DNA of 64,000 nt from Flavobacterium sp. HSC-61S13 (lineage in GTDB: Bacteria > Bacteroidota > Bacteroidia > Flavobacteriales > Flavobacteriaceae): assembly GCF_024171535.1 (NCBI RefSeq), contig NZ_JALJZV010000013.1, positions 34,591 through 98,590 on the forward strand. Reading direction: 5' to 3'. The translations under genes and the position numbers were made by a program. Positions 18,032 to 26,582 of the stretch are shown piece by piece (position 1 is the first letter of the stretch; every line of letters starts with the position of its first letter). Under the pieces are notes generated by a model. The model worked only from the letters and a program-made list of their open reading frames with translations, was not told the origin of the DNA and made no database searches.

Positions 18032-18039
18032 TAGATTTG
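18032..18039 (+). promoter_or_regulatory. -7 box before the LD-carboxypeptidase gene
   Basis: TAGATTTG fits TAnnTTTG and lies 14 bp before the ATG; no -33 TTG is visible. Confidence 0.45.
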
Positions 18040-18053
18040 TAAAAAAAAGATCC

Positions 18054-18950
18054 ATGATAAAACCTGATTACTTAAAAGAAGGTGATACTGTTGCGATTGT
18101 GTGCACAGCAAGAAAGTTTTCATTAATTGAAGCAGAGCCAGCAATAGCATTATTAGAAAGCTGGGGACTTAAAGTAAGGCTGGGAACGACTATTGGTTTG
18201 GATAATTTTCAATTGGGGGGCAACGACCAGCAGCGAATTGCTGATGTTCAAAATCAGCTTGATGACGTAAATGTAAAAGCTATTTGGTGCGCTAGAGGCG
18301 GATACGGTACCGTGCGTATTATCGATCATTTGAATTTTGATCAATTTCTGAAAGCACCCAAATGGATTATTGGTTTTAGCGATGTAACCGTACTTCATAG
18401 TCATATACACAATATAGGCGTAGAAACCTTACATGCAATTATGGCCTTTAGCGTAGTAAATACCGCGGTAGAGTCTATAAAATCACTTCAAGACATGGTG
18501 TTTGGTAAGAAGGTGTCTTATCAAATTGAAGCCCGTCCATGGAACCGTGTAGGAACTGTTACGGGACAATTGATCGGAGGTAATTTATCCATACTTTATA
18601 GTTTAACTGGATCGCCGTCCGCAATGAATACAGCCGGTAAAATTTTATTTATCGAAGATCTCGATGAGTACATATACCACATCGATCGTATGATGTATAA
18701 TCTGGATCGAAATTATTTTTTCAAAAACCTCAAGGGTCTTATTGTTGGAGGAATGACCGAAATGAAAGACAACTCCATTCCATTTGGAATGCAGGCACAC
18801 GAAATTATTTTAGCGATTAGTGAGAAATATGATTTTCCCATTTGTTTCGATTTTCCTGCCGGGCATTTAAAGGAGAATTTGGCACTAAAGTTTGGACATG
18901 AAGTGGTTTTAGATATACAGCAAGAAAAGGTCACTTTGGGATTTTTATAA
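18054..18950 (+). CDS. Murein LD-carboxypeptidase (S66 family)
   Basis: Cytoplasmic serine peptidase of the LdcA type that removes the terminal D-alanine from murein tetrapeptides during peptidoglycan recycling. The 298-residue protein shows the S66 Ser-Glu-His triad: Ser109 in GFSDVTVLH, Glu201 in FIEDLDEY and His271 in PAGHLKEN. It also has the family's WCARGGYGTVRIID stretch. There is no signal peptide, as expected for the cytoplasmic enzyme. YraN starts 9 bp downstream, so the two are probably cotranscribed. Confidence 0.93.
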   Translation: MIKPDYLKEGDTVAIVCTARKFSLIEAEPAIALLESWGLKVRLGTTIGLDNFQLGGNDQQRIADVQNQLDDVNVKAIWCARGGYGTVRIIDHLNFDQFLKAPKWIIGFSDVTVLHSHIHNIGVETLHAIMAFSVVNTAVESIKSLQDMVFGKKVSYQIEARPWNRVGTVTGQLIGGNLSILYSLTGSPSAMNTAGKILFIEDLDEYIYHIDRMMYNLDRNYFFKNLKGLIVGGMTEMKDNSIPFGMQAHEIILAISEKYDFPICFDFPAGHLKENLALKFGHEVVLDIQQEKVTLGFL

Positions 18951-18959
18951 CCGACTATT

Positions 18960-19319
18960 ATGGCAGATCACAATGACTTGGGAAGATTGGGAGAGAAAAA
19001 AGCCGTTGAGTTCTTAGTGAATAAGGGATATGTCATATTGGAGTGTAATTGGCGTTATAGAAAGTTGGAAATTGATGTTATAGCCCTTAAAGATAATATT
19101 CTCGTTGTCGTAGAAGTGAAAACCCGTTCTTCTTCAGGTTTCGGTTTGCCGCAAGACTCCATAACTAAAGCCAAAATTCGTCACTTGATTCAAGCGATCA
19201 ATCAATATGTAAAGATGCAGTCACGTCAGGAGGAAATTCGATTTGATATACTCGCGATAATTAAACGGAATGATGACTATACGATAGAACATTTAGAAGA
19301 TGCTTTTTATCCTTTTTAA
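18960..19319 (+). CDS. YraN/UPF0102-family nuclease-like protein
   Basis: A 119-residue protein of the UPF0102 family, which has a PD-(D/E)xK nuclease-like fold of unproven role. The signature elements are present: LGRLGEKKAVEFL at the N-terminus, EIDVIALKDNILVVVEVKTR (the D...ExK core, about residues 41-60), and RHLIQAINQYV. Length is normal. It follows the LD-carboxypeptidase gene by 9 bp. Confidence 0.92.
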   Translation: MADHNDLGRLGEKKAVEFLVNKGYVILECNWRYRKLEIDVIALKDNILVVVEVKTRSSSGFGLPQDSITKAKIRHLIQAINQYVKMQSRQEEIRFDILAIIKRNDDYTIEHLEDAFYPF

Positions 19320-19326
19320 ATTTCAC

Positions 19327-19357
19327 TTGCAGTAGTACAGAAACAATTTTATATTTG
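19327..19357 (+). promoter_or_regulatory. Strong vegetative promoter upstream of the PepSY gene
   Basis: TTG (19327-19329), a 20-bp spacer and TATATTTG (19350-19357) form one of the two best full promoter matches in the window. Its start site would be about 170 nt before the PepSY ATG, giving a long leader or a separate small RNA. Confidence 0.65.
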
Positions 19358-19453
19358 CGCTGTTCTTATTCAGTCTAAATATTTTTATCGCCATTTTATA
19401 GGTCGTAATTATAATGCGCTATTTAATAAGAATTACATATTAAATCGCCGTTT

Positions 19454-19461
19454 TATTTTTG
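19454..19461 (+). promoter_or_regulatory. Second -7 box upstream of the PepSY gene
   Basis: TATTTTTG, 71 bp before the ATG, with no -33 TTG. It is preceded by ATCGCCGTTTTAT, which resembles ATCGCCATTTTAT at 19387-19399. Confidence 0.4.
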
Positions 19462-19532
19462 TGGTTTGCAAATATTCACGAAAATAGATAAAACGATGAG
19501 ATATGGACTTAATGTAAAAATAAGCAGTATAT

Positions 19533-20690
19533 ATGAAAAATCCTAAGAAATACGGGTTTAGGAAGTTGATGAATGATCTTCATCTTTGGTTGGGCGTTGC
19601 TAGTGCTTTGGTGCTTTTTGTTGTTTGTTTATCCGGAACGATCTATACGTTTAGGTCGGAAGTAGAGCAATGGCTAGAGCCAGAGAAATATTCCATAGCT
19701 GAGGTGTTACCATCGAAATACAGTGTTGAAGACCTTATGGTATTTGTAGAAGCTGAGACTAAGGGAAAAGTCACCAGGGTGGTTACTGAGTCAGAAGCCG
19801 ATAAGCCTTATGTGTTTTCTGTAAGTGCTGGTGAAAAAGGTAAACGAGATGATAGTTTTTCGGTCAACCCCTATACTAAAGAAATTTTAGGGTCAGGAAA
19901 AAGTGTTGCCGCCCCGTTTTTTGGAGAGGTTATGAAATTGCACCGTTGGTTGTTGTTTGACTCTTCGATCGGTAGACCCATAGTGGGAATCGCAACGCTG
20001 ATTTTTGTCGTATTGTCTATCACGGGATTATTTTTGTGGTTTCCCAAAAAAATCAAGGGTTGGAAAAGTATGAAGCCGGGTTTTAAAATAAAATTTAAGG
20101 CAAAATGGAAGCGGGTCAATCACGATCTTCACAATACTTTAGGCTTCTATACCTTGCTCGTCGTATTGATTATGGCAGTGACTGGTTTATGTTGGTCATT
20201 TGAATGGTATAGAGCGGGGTTAAGTCAGCTGTTGGGGGTAAAAGTGTTTGGAGGAAGAGATGAGGTTAAGCCAGAGTCTGTTTGGAAAGAAGATGCTAAA
20301 TCGTTGACTTATTCGCAAGCCATAGCTTTAGCCGATGAAAACTTCCCATATCAAGGACAAACGACCGTTTCTTTTCCTAAAGGAGAGAAAGGGGCTTTTG
20401 AAATTCAGAAAAAAGACCGTAATCGATTTAACAAAACCGCCTATGATAGGATGTTTGTAGATCAGTTTTCGGGTGAAATCATAAAGAAGGAGCTGTTTGA
20501 TGATAAAAAAATGGGTGATAAAGTCGCCTCGCAGATTAAGGCCATTCACTTAGGAGATATCTATGGGCTGTTTTCAAAAATCCTTTATTTTATTGTCTGT
20601 CTTATTGCTACCAGTCTGCCTATTACAGGGGTTTTTATTTGGATCAACAAGATGAAAAAAAAGCCATCCAAGAAAACGGTTCAAGTATAA
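19533..20690 (+). CDS. PepSY-associated membrane protein (iron-regulated type)
   Basis: A 385-residue inner-membrane protein with four hydrophobic segments: about 20-42 (LALVLFVVCLSGTIYTF), 145-165, 198-216 and 338-360. Two PepSY-like periplasmic regions lie between them. The segments FGEVMKLHRWLLFD and WKRVNHDLHNTLGFYTLLV contain the conserved histidines of the PepSY_TM family, which is often linked to siderophore/iron uptake or ferric reduction. The C-terminus is short and very basic (NKMKKKPSKKTVQV). No TonB receptor is adjacent, so the iron link comes from family knowledge. Two candidate promoters lie upstream. Confidence 0.88.
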   Translation: MKNPKKYGFRKLMNDLHLWLGVASALVLFVVCLSGTIYTFRSEVEQWLEPEKYSIAEVLPSKYSVEDLMVFVEAETKGKVTRVVTESEADKPYVFSVSAGEKGKRDDSFSVNPYTKEILGSGKSVAAPFFGEVMKLHRWLLFDSSIGRPIVGIATLIFVVLSITGLFLWFPKKIKGWKSMKPGFKIKFKAKWKRVNHDLHNTLGFYTLLVVLIMAVTGLCWSFEWYRAGLSQLLGVKVFGGRDEVKPESVWKEDAKSLTYSQAIALADENFPYQGQTTVSFPKGEKGAFEIQKKDRNRFNKTAYDRMFVDQFSGEIIKKELFDDKKMGDKVASQIKAIHLGDIYGLFSKILYFIVCLIATSLPITGVFIWINKMKKKPSKKTVQV

Positions 20691-20736
20691 CAATACTTTG
20701 TGAAAGACGAACATAGCGAGTAAAGTAAAAAAATCG

Positions 20737-20744
20737 TAACTTTG
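20737..20744 (+). promoter_or_regulatory. -7 box of the bacilliredoxin gene
   Basis: TAACTTTG, 24 bp before the ATG at 20769; no -33 TTG visible. Confidence 0.5.
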
Positions 20745-20768
20745 TTGAATAACTTATTTTTAAAGAGT

Positions 20769-21179
20769 ATGTATCCAGAAGAAATTGTAAAACCTATGCG
20801 TGCGGAACTAGTTGAAGCAGGCTTTCAAGAATTATATACAGCTGAAGATGTAGAAAACGCTTTGGCTCAAAAAGGAACAACATTTGTTGTCGTAAACTCT
20901 GTTTGTGGGTGTGCTGCACGTAATGCTAGACCTGCGGCGAAGATGAGTTTGATGGGAGATAAAAAACCAAATCAAATTGTAACGGTTTTTGCTGGAGTAG
21001 ATAAAGAAGCAGTTGATGCTGCTCGTTTACACATGTTCCCTTTTCCTCCTTCTTCACCGTCTATGGCGTTGTTTAGAGATGGAGAATTAGTTCATGTATT
21101 AGAAAGACATCATATAGAAGGACATCCCGCGGAGACCATCGCAGAGAATCTTAAGGATGCTTTTAACGAATACTGTTAA
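20769..21179 (+). CDS. BrxA/BrxB-family bacilliredoxin
   Basis: A 136-residue thioredoxin-fold protein of the YphP/YqiW (BrxA/BrxB) family, which removes bacillithiol or similar low-molecular-weight thiols from proteins. The active-site CGC motif is in VVNSVCGCAARNARPA (Cys46 and Cys48). FPPSSPSMALFRDGELVHVL follows, as is typical. The in-frame ATG at 20769 (MYPEEIVKPM) matches the family start; an upstream start at 20742 would overlap the promoter box. A strong terminator follows 7 bp after the stop. Confidence 0.93.
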   Translation: MYPEEIVKPMRAELVEAGFQELYTAEDVENALAQKGTTFVVVNSVCGCAARNARPAAKMSLMGDKKPNQIVTVFAGVDKEAVDAARLHMFPFPPSSPSMALFRDGELVHVLERHHIEGHPAETIAENLKDAFNEYC

Positions 21180-21186
21180 TATAAAG

Positions 21187-21203
21187 ACCACCTTTTAGGT
21201 GGT
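21187..21203 (+). terminator. Terminator after the bacilliredoxin gene
   Basis: ACCACCT/AGGTGGT stem with a 3-nt T loop and a T run. Confidence 0.9.
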
Positions 21204-21219
21204 TTTTTTATTAAAAACG

Positions 21220-21227
21220 TATATTTG
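21220..21227 (+). promoter_or_regulatory. -7 box of plsC
   Basis: TATATTTG, 25 bp before the chosen GTG start. It lies just after the preceding terminator. Confidence 0.5.
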
Positions 21228-21252
21228 CTCCATTCAATCTATATATAGCGAC

Positions 21253-21984
21253 GTGCAAAAACTCATTTCATACCCGATAAGCATCATTTTTTTATGTTGC
21301 TTCTTAATTTGCTTACTGGTATTTCATCCTATTCAATGGCTTTGTTTAAAGCTATCTGGATACCAAGCGCATAAAAAGAGTGTGGATTATTTGAATTTTT
21401 TATTGTTGAGGTGTACAAATATTTTGGGTACAACCTATACGGTTAAGAATCTCGATTTAGTTCCTGATAATGTGCCGATCATATTCGTTGCCAATCATCA
21501 AAGTATGTTTGATATTCCTTGTATAATTTGGAATTATAGAAGGTCTCATCCTAAATTTGTCAGTAAAAAAGAATTGGGTAGAGGAATACCGAGTATTTCA
21601 TATAATTTAAGACATGGTGGTTCCGTTCTAATTGATAGGAAAGACTCGAAACAGGCATTGACGGCAATTAAAGAGTTGGGGGTTTATATACAAAAGAACA
21701 AGAGAGCTGCGGTGATATTTCCGGAAGGAACGCGTAGCAGAGATGGGAAACCGAAGCGTTTTTCGGAGAATGGAATGAAAATTTTGTGTAAATACGCTCC
21801 TGATGCGGTGGTAGTACCGATCACCATCAATAATTCTTGGAAATTATTGCGATTTGGGAAATTTCCCTTGGGATTAGGTAATCGCGTTGAGGTGATAACT
21901 CACGCGCCCTTAGTGGTAAAAGAATTTGATTTTGAGTCCCTTTTTATAGAGACCGAAAATAGGATAAAGACAGCAGTAAAATAA
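21253..21984 (+). CDS. plsC: 1-acyl-sn-glycerol-3-phosphate acyltransferase
   Basis: Adds the second acyl chain to lysophosphatidic acid at the inner membrane. The 243-residue protein has an N-terminal hydrophobic anchor (PISIIFLCCFLICLLVF), the acyltransferase box NHQSMFDIP (HX4D), and FPEGTRSRDGKPKRF. I chose GTG at 21253 because it lies just after the TATATTTG box and directly before the hydrophobic anchor. The frame opens earlier at 21199, but that extension runs through the previous terminator. The acyl-ACP desaturase follows 76 bp later, so this is a small lipid-modification group. Confidence 0.9.
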   Translation: MQKLISYPISIIFLCCFLICLLVFHPIQWLCLKLSGYQAHKKSVDYLNFLLLRCTNILGTTYTVKNLDLVPDNVPIIFVANHQSMFDIPCIIWNYRRSHPKFVSKKELGRGIPSISYNLRHGGSVLIDRKDSKQALTAIKELGVYIQKNKRAAVIFPEGTRSRDGKPKRFSENGMKILCKYAPDAVVVPITINNSWKLLRFGKFPLGLGNRVEVITHAPLVVKEFDFESLFIETENRIKTAVK

Positions 21985-22060
21985 ATATACATACACCACT
22001 TGATGCTCAAACAAACCAGATCAGCAAAAGTATTTAAGCTTGGTGAAATAAATAGAAATT

Positions 22061-23050
22061 ATGTCAATTAAAAATGTTCGCCTAGAAGTAATGCAATTTC
22101 TAGAAAAAAATATTGATAGTTTCGTTGAGAACTATTTAATACCAGTTGAGAAAATTTGGCAACCGTCCGATTTGTTACCGGATTCTCAAAGCGAGACCTT
22201 CTTTGAAGATGTGAAGGAGCTCAGAGAGTTTGCTAAGGAGCTGCCTTATGACTTTTGGGTTGTTTTGGTAGGAGATACCATCACGGAGGAGGCTTTGCCT
22301 ACTTATGAGTCTTGGTTGATGGATGTGGAAGGGATTGATCAGAAAACGGATAACGGTTGGGGAAAATGGATCAGACAATGGACCGGTGAGGAAAATCGTC
22401 ATGGAGATCTATTGAATAAATACTTGTACTTATCTGGAAGGGTAAATATGAAAGAAGTTGAAATCACAACGCATCATTTATTAAATGATGGTTTTGATCC
22501 GGGAACGGATCGCGATCCTTATAAGAACTTTGTATTTACTAGTTTTCAAGAATTGGCTACTTATGTTTCTCACAACAGAGTTGCGCAATTGGCTAAGAAA
22601 TATGGAGATCACAAATTATCGAAAATCTGTAGGTTAATTGCTGGTGACGAAATGAGACACCATCATGCATATACAGAATTTGTTGATCGTATTTTTAAAG
22701 TGGATCCTAGTGAAATGATGTTGGCTTTTCATTATATGATGAAGAGAAAGATCACCATGCCTGCCAACTTGATTAGAGAATCGGGTGGGAAGATCGGTGA
22801 TGCTTTTGAGCAATTCTCCGATTCAGCACAGCGTATTGGAGTGTATACTGCTATGGACTATGTCGATATCATGCAGAAATTAATAGATAAATGGCAAATT
22901 GATAAAGTGAACAATTTGACAGATGAAGCAGAAAAAGCGAGAGATTACTTGATGAAATTACCAGGGCGTATGACGAAAATTGCAGAGAGAATGGTGATTA
23001 CACGAGAGCCTCATGTGTTTAAATGGGTTCAACCAGCAATTATTAAATAA
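22061..23050 (+). CDS. Acyl-ACP desaturase (soluble di-iron type)
   Basis: A 329-residue soluble protein that introduces a cis double bond into acyl-ACP. The two di-iron motifs are clear: TGEENRHGDLLNKY (EExRH, about 108-121) and AGDEMRHHHAYTEF (about 196-209), as in plant and mycobacterial stearoyl-ACP 9-desaturases. There are no membrane segments. It follows plsC and precedes the HD hydrolase by 9 bp, so the last two are probably cotranscribed. Substrate chain length cannot be read from the sequence. Confidence 0.93.
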   Translation: MSIKNVRLEVMQFLEKNIDSFVENYLIPVEKIWQPSDLLPDSQSETFFEDVKELREFAKELPYDFWVVLVGDTITEEALPTYESWLMDVEGIDQKTDNGWGKWIRQWTGEENRHGDLLNKYLYLSGRVNMKEVEITTHHLLNDGFDPGTDRDPYKNFVFTSFQELATYVSHNRVAQLAKKYGDHKLSKICRLIAGDEMRHHHAYTEFVDRIFKVDPSEMMLAFHYMMKRKITMPANLIRESGGKIGDAFEQFSDSAQRIGVYTAMDYVDIMQKLIDKWQIDKVNNLTDEAEKARDYLMKLPGRMTKIAERMVITREPHVFKWVQPAIIK

Positions 23051-23059
23051 AAGTATTTC

Positions 23060-23710
23060 ATGGAAGAGTTGGTTGAGAAAACTACTGCTTTTGTAAGAAT
23101 AGAATTGGAAGGTGCTGAAGGAGGACACGATTGGTTTCACATAGAACGCGTTTATAAGAATGCGATGTTAATTGCTGAGAAGAGTCCGAAATGTGATTTT
23201 TTAGTAGTGAAATTATCAGCGCTTTTACACGATATAGCAGACAGCAAATTTAATGGCGGGGATGAGCAGGTTGGGCCTAATAAGGCACGCTTGTTCCTTG
23301 AGTCTATCGGTGTCTGCGAAGAAGTGGTGACGCATGTGATCCGTATTATTGAAAACATCTCTTTTAAAGGGGGGAATTTTGAAAAGAAGTTTAACTCTCT
23401 GGAGTTGCAGATCGTGCAAGATGCAGATCGGCTAGATGCTTTGGGTGCTATTGGCATTGCTCGTGCATTTAACTATGGAGGGTTTAAAAATAGAATTCTT
23501 TACGACCCTAATGTAGCGCCAAAAATGGCGATGACTAAGGAGGAATATAAAATGGACAACGGGCCAACATTAAATCATTTTTATGAAAAATTGTTGTTGC
23601 TAAAAGATCGAATGAATACCCAAGCGGCTAAGGAGATTGCTCAGGAGAGGCATCGGTTTATGGAGCTTTTTTTGGCGCAGTTTTACGGTGAATGGGATGG
23701 AATTAAATAA
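23060..23710 (+). CDS. HD-domain metal-dependent phosphohydrolase
   Basis: A 216-residue cytoplasmic HD-superfamily protein. The metal ligands are in GGHDWFHIERVYKNA (first His), LSALLHDIADSKF (HD pair, about 57-58) and VQDADRLDALGAIGIAR (distal Asp). This is the YedJ/YpgQ-like subgroup, whose members hydrolyse nucleotides, but the substrate is not visible here. It is 9 bp after the desaturase. A strong bidirectional terminator separates it from the convergent universal stress gene. Confidence 0.88.
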   Translation: MEELVEKTTAFVRIELEGAEGGHDWFHIERVYKNAMLIAEKSPKCDFLVVKLSALLHDIADSKFNGGDEQVGPNKARLFLESIGVCEEVVTHVIRIIENISFKGGNFEKKFNSLELQIVQDADRLDALGAIGIARAFNYGGFKNRILYDPNVAPKMAMTKEEYKMDNGPTLNHFYEKLLLLKDRMNTQAAKEIAQERHRFMELFLAQFYGEWDGIK

Positions 23711-23715
23711 AAAAT

Positions 23716-23741
23716 GGGGCTTGTCTTTGTAGACGAGCCCC
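23716..23741. terminator. Bidirectional terminator between HD hydrolase and universal stress gene
   Basis: An 11-bp stem (23716-23726 with 23731-23741, one G-T pair, TTGT loop). It is flanked by A on the left and T on the right, so it fits both converging genes. Confidence 0.85.
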
Positions 23742-23805
23742 TTTTTTTGTTTGTATTTTTTTTGTCCATTTGTTGAATGGAATAGGCGCAAATCTGCGCA
23801 AGCCT

Positions 23806-24633
23806 CTATTGTATCTTAAAGGTTAGTACTGAAGTTGTAGAGTGGTTAACTAAGTCTTCGGTGATACTGCCGTTAAGAAAGTGAGAGATGCCTTTTCTGC
23901 CGTGTGTGCTGAGTCCAATGAGGTCGGCATCTATTTTTTTGGCGTAATTTAGTATACCTTTTTCGATATTGATATCGTTGTAAATGGTCAATTCAAATTC
24001 GTTCTCTGTAATGTCGGACAAGAAGTTTTCCAATTGCTCTTCGGCAGCTTGTGTCGTCTTGAAGCTGTTAGGTGTGTTAACCATTAAAAGATGTAATTTA
24101 GAGCCAAATACCTTGTTGAATTTTAGGGCTTTTAAGAAAGGAGCTTTCATTCCCTCTGAAAAGTCAGAAGCAAATACAAAGTTCTTTACTTCAAAATGAT
24201 TGGTGTTTTCTTTAATAACTAATACAGGTACGTCAGAAGAGCGAACCACTTTTTCGGTATTGGATCCGATAAACATTTCTTTTGCTCCGCTAGCGCCATG
24301 AGATCCCATGATGATTAAATCTACGTCATTGACTTCGGCAACTGTGATTACACCTAAAAAAGTTCTGTCCAATTTTAGTACTTGTGAAACTTGGAGTCCC
24401 TCAAGAACTGGCGATAGGGCTAATTGAGTTAGTCGGTTTTCAGCAGCATTTTTAAAAAACATGACCTCAGGAATTTCTGCGCCTATCGATATTTCATCTG
24501 TAGCTTGTTGTGGTAATTCTATAATGTGTAATAATATGACTTCCGCATGGCATTTTTTAGCGATCAAGGCTGCGGCATGAAGTGCGCTATTTGCATGGGG
24601 AGAGAAATCCGTAGGTACTAGTATTTTTTTCAT
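23806..24633 (-). CDS. Tandem universal stress protein (two UspA domains)
   Basis: A 275-residue cytoplasmic protein with two Usp domains (about 1-140 and 146-275). The first begins MKKILVPTDFSPHANSAL and keeps the nucleotide-binding motif GSHGASGAKEMFIGSN. The second has LSTHGRKGISHFLNGSITE, which fits the G-2x-G-9x-G(S/T) pattern. Such proteins bind ATP and act in stress tolerance; the specific stress cannot be inferred. It stands alone, convergent with the HD gene and divergent from rimP. I see no TAnnTTTG box in the ~170 bp shared with rimP on this strand. Confidence 0.92.
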   Translation of the reverse strand: MKKILVPTDFSPHANSALHAAALIAKKCHAEVILLHIIELPQQATDEISIGAEIPEVMFFKNAAENRLTQLALSPVLEGLQVSQVLKLDRTFLGVITVAEVNDVDLIIMGSHGASGAKEMFIGSNTEKVVRSSDVPVLVIKENTNHFEVKNFVFASDFSEGMKAPFLKALKFNKVFGSKLHLLMVNTPNSFKTTQAAEEQLENFLSDITENEFELTIYNDINIEKGILNYAKKIDADLIGLSTHGRKGISHFLNGSITEDLVNHSTTSVLTFKIQ

Positions 24634-24737
24634 AGTTTTTATTAAGGGTATTGAAATTAATAGGTTTTATTTCTAATTTATAAAGTTAATAATATAATTA
24701 TCAATTATCAAAAGTTTTAATTGTATAAAAAAAATAG

Positions 24738-24745
24738 TATCTTTG
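24738..24745 (+). promoter_or_regulatory. -7 box of the rimP-nusA-infB operon
   Basis: TATCTTTG, with a TTG at 24721-24723 (14-bp spacer, shorter than usual). The start site would be about 24750, giving a ~59-nt leader that contains the hairpin at 24776-24795. Confidence 0.55.
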
Positions 24746-24775
24746 TGGCGTTATTTATTAGTTAAACTAAATAAT

Positions 24776-24795
24776 GAGGGGACGGGTGTCCCCTC
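24776..24795 (+). promoter_or_regulatory. Terminator-like hairpin in the rimP leader
   Basis: GAGGGGAC/GTCCCCTC is a perfect 8-bp stem with a GGGT loop followed by five T. It lies between the promoter box and the rimP ATG. No plus-strand gene ends here, so it is a leader structure, plausibly an attenuator. Confidence 0.75.
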
Positions 24796-24808
24796 TTTTT
24801 ATAGAAAT

Positions 24809-25276
24809 ATGACATTTAAAGAAAAAGTAAAAGAGTTGTTGAATCAGGGGTTGGAAGAGCATCCGTCATTATTTTTGATTGATTTCTCAATTTCCGACGA
24901 CGGCAAAGTCAGTGTGATTATTGATGGCGACCAAGGTGTGACATTACAGGATTGTATTGATATAAATCGTGCAATAGACCACAATTTAGATCGAGAAGAG
25001 CACGATTTTTCTTTAGAAGTGGCTTCGGCAGGTGCTACAAGACCTTTGCAGTTACCTAGACAATATAAAAAAAATGTTGGAAGAAAACTAAAAATAACAA
25101 CCCTCGACCAAACGGTGTTTGAAGCAACGTTGGTTGATTCGGATGAGGAAAACCTATTTTTAGAGTGGAAGGCCAGAGAGCCTAAAGCTGTAGGTAAAGG
25201 GAAAGTAACCGTTGAAAAAAAGGTTAGTCTTCCCATTTCGGATGTTAAAGAAGCGATTGTTATAATTTCATTTTAA
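24809..25276 (+). CDS. rimP: Ribosome maturation factor
   Basis: Needed for 30S subunit maturation. The 155-residue protein begins MTFKEKVKELLNQGLEEHP and has LFLIDFSISDDGKVSVIIDGD, then SLEVASAGATRPL (the conserved EVSSPG-like loop) and a C-terminal SH3-like part (QYKKNVGRKLKITTL). The in-frame start at 24743 would read through the leader hairpin, so ATG 24809 is chosen. It is followed 16 bp later by nusA, the standard operon order. Confidence 0.95.
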   Translation: MTFKEKVKELLNQGLEEHPSLFLIDFSISDDGKVSVIIDGDQGVTLQDCIDINRAIDHNLDREEHDFSLEVASAGATRPLQLPRQYKKNVGRKLKITTLDQTVFEATLVDSDEENLFLEWKAREPKAVGKGKVTVEKKVSLPISDVKEAIVIISF

Positions 25277-25292
25277 AAATAAAATAGATTGC

Positions 25293-26537
25293 ATGGAAAA
25301 TATTGCATTAATTGAATCATTTTCAGAGTTTAAAGACGATAAACTTATCGACAGAGTTACACTAATGGCAATTTTGGAAGATGTATTTAGAAATGCATTG
25401 AAGAAGAAGTATGGTTCAGATGATAATTTTGATATCATTATCAATCCTGATAAAGGAGATATGGAGATCTGGAGAAATCGTGTTGTAGTTGCAGATGGAG
25501 AGGTAGAAGATGAGAATTCTGAGATTTCACTTTCTGAAGCTAGAAAAATTGAGCCCGACTTTGAAGTAGGTGAAGATGTATCTGAGGAAGTAAAATTAAT
25601 ACAATTGGGAAGAAGAGCGATTTTGGCTTTGCGTCAAAATTTGATCTCAAAAATCCATGAGCACGATAATACCAACCTTTACAAACAATTTAAAGATCTT
25701 GTAGACGAAGTATATGCTGCAGAAGTGCACCATGTTCGTCCAAAAGCTGTAATTTTGGTTGATGATGAAGGTAATGAGATTATTCTTCCAAAAGAAAAAC
25801 AAATTCCTGCTGATTTCTTTAGAAAGGGAGATACAGTAAGAGGGATAATAGAAAGTGTAGAATTAAAAGGTAATAAGCCACAGATTATTATGTCTAGAAC
25901 TTCAGAGAAGTTTTTAGAAAAATTATTTGAACAAGAAATCCCAGAAGTTGCTGACGGACTAATCACGATTAAAAAAGTGGTTCGTATCCCAGGGGAAAAA
26001 GCTAAAGTTGCCGTTGATTCATACGATGATAGAATTGATCCTGTAGGTGCTTGTGTTGGTATGAAGGGGTCAAGAATACACGGAATTGTACGTGAGTTAG
26101 GGAATGAAAACATTGATGTTATCAATTATACCACCAATACACAATTATTTATCACTAGAGCCTTGAGTCCAGCAAAGATCAATATGATCAAATTGGATGA
26201 AGTGGCGAAGAAAGCCAGTGTTTATTTGAACATTGAAGAAGTTTCTAAAGCGATTGGACGTGGTGGTCAAAACATTAAATTGGCAGGATTACTTACGGGC
26301 TATGAATTAGACGTAATGAGAGATGCTGCAGACCTTTCGAGTGACGATGACGTTGAATTATCAGAATTCAAGGATGAAATAGAGAGCTGGGTAATTGATG
26401 AGTTTGCTAAAATTGGATTGGATACTGCTAGAAGTATTCTAAAACAAGATGTTGCCGATTTAGTAAGAAGAACCGATCTTGAAGAAGAAACCATTCTTGA
26501 AGTAATACGAATTCTTAAAGAAGAGTTTGAAGACTAG
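25293..26537 (+). CDS. nusA: Transcription termination/antitermination factor NusA
   Basis: Binds RNA polymerase and nascent RNA to control pausing, termination and antitermination. The 414-residue protein has the N-terminal polymerase-binding domain (about 1-130), an S1 domain (about 135-205, KGDTVRGIIESVELKGNKP) and tandem KH domains (about 230-345, with VGACVGMKGSRIHGIVREL and AIGRGGQNIKLAGLLTG). It ends after a short acidic region and lacks the long C-terminal repeats of the E. coli protein, as usual outside Proteobacteria. Second gene of rimP-nusA-infB. Confidence 0.97.
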   Translation: MENIALIESFSEFKDDKLIDRVTLMAILEDVFRNALKKKYGSDDNFDIIINPDKGDMEIWRNRVVVADGEVEDENSEISLSEARKIEPDFEVGEDVSEEVKLIQLGRRAILALRQNLISKIHEHDNTNLYKQFKDLVDEVYAAEVHHVRPKAVILVDDEGNEIILPKEKQIPADFFRKGDTVRGIIESVELKGNKPQIIMSRTSEKFLEKLFEQEIPEVADGLITIKKVVRIPGEKAKVAVDSYDDRIDPVGACVGMKGSRIHGIVRELGNENIDVINYTTNTQLFITRALSPAKINMIKLDEVAKKASVYLNIEEVSKAIGRGGQNIKLAGLLTGYELDVMRDAADLSSDDDVELSEFKDEIESWVIDEFAKIGLDTARSILKQDVADLVRRTDLEEETILEVIRILKEEFED

Positions 26538-26582
26538 GAAAAAACATCAACACAACTCATTAAAATACACTAAAAAGATAAT

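Noticed and set aside
24776..24795. Hairpin at the rimP leader as a terminator of an upstream gene
   Set aside because: The neighbouring upstream gene is on the minus strand and transcribes away, so no transcript needs to end here on the plus strand.
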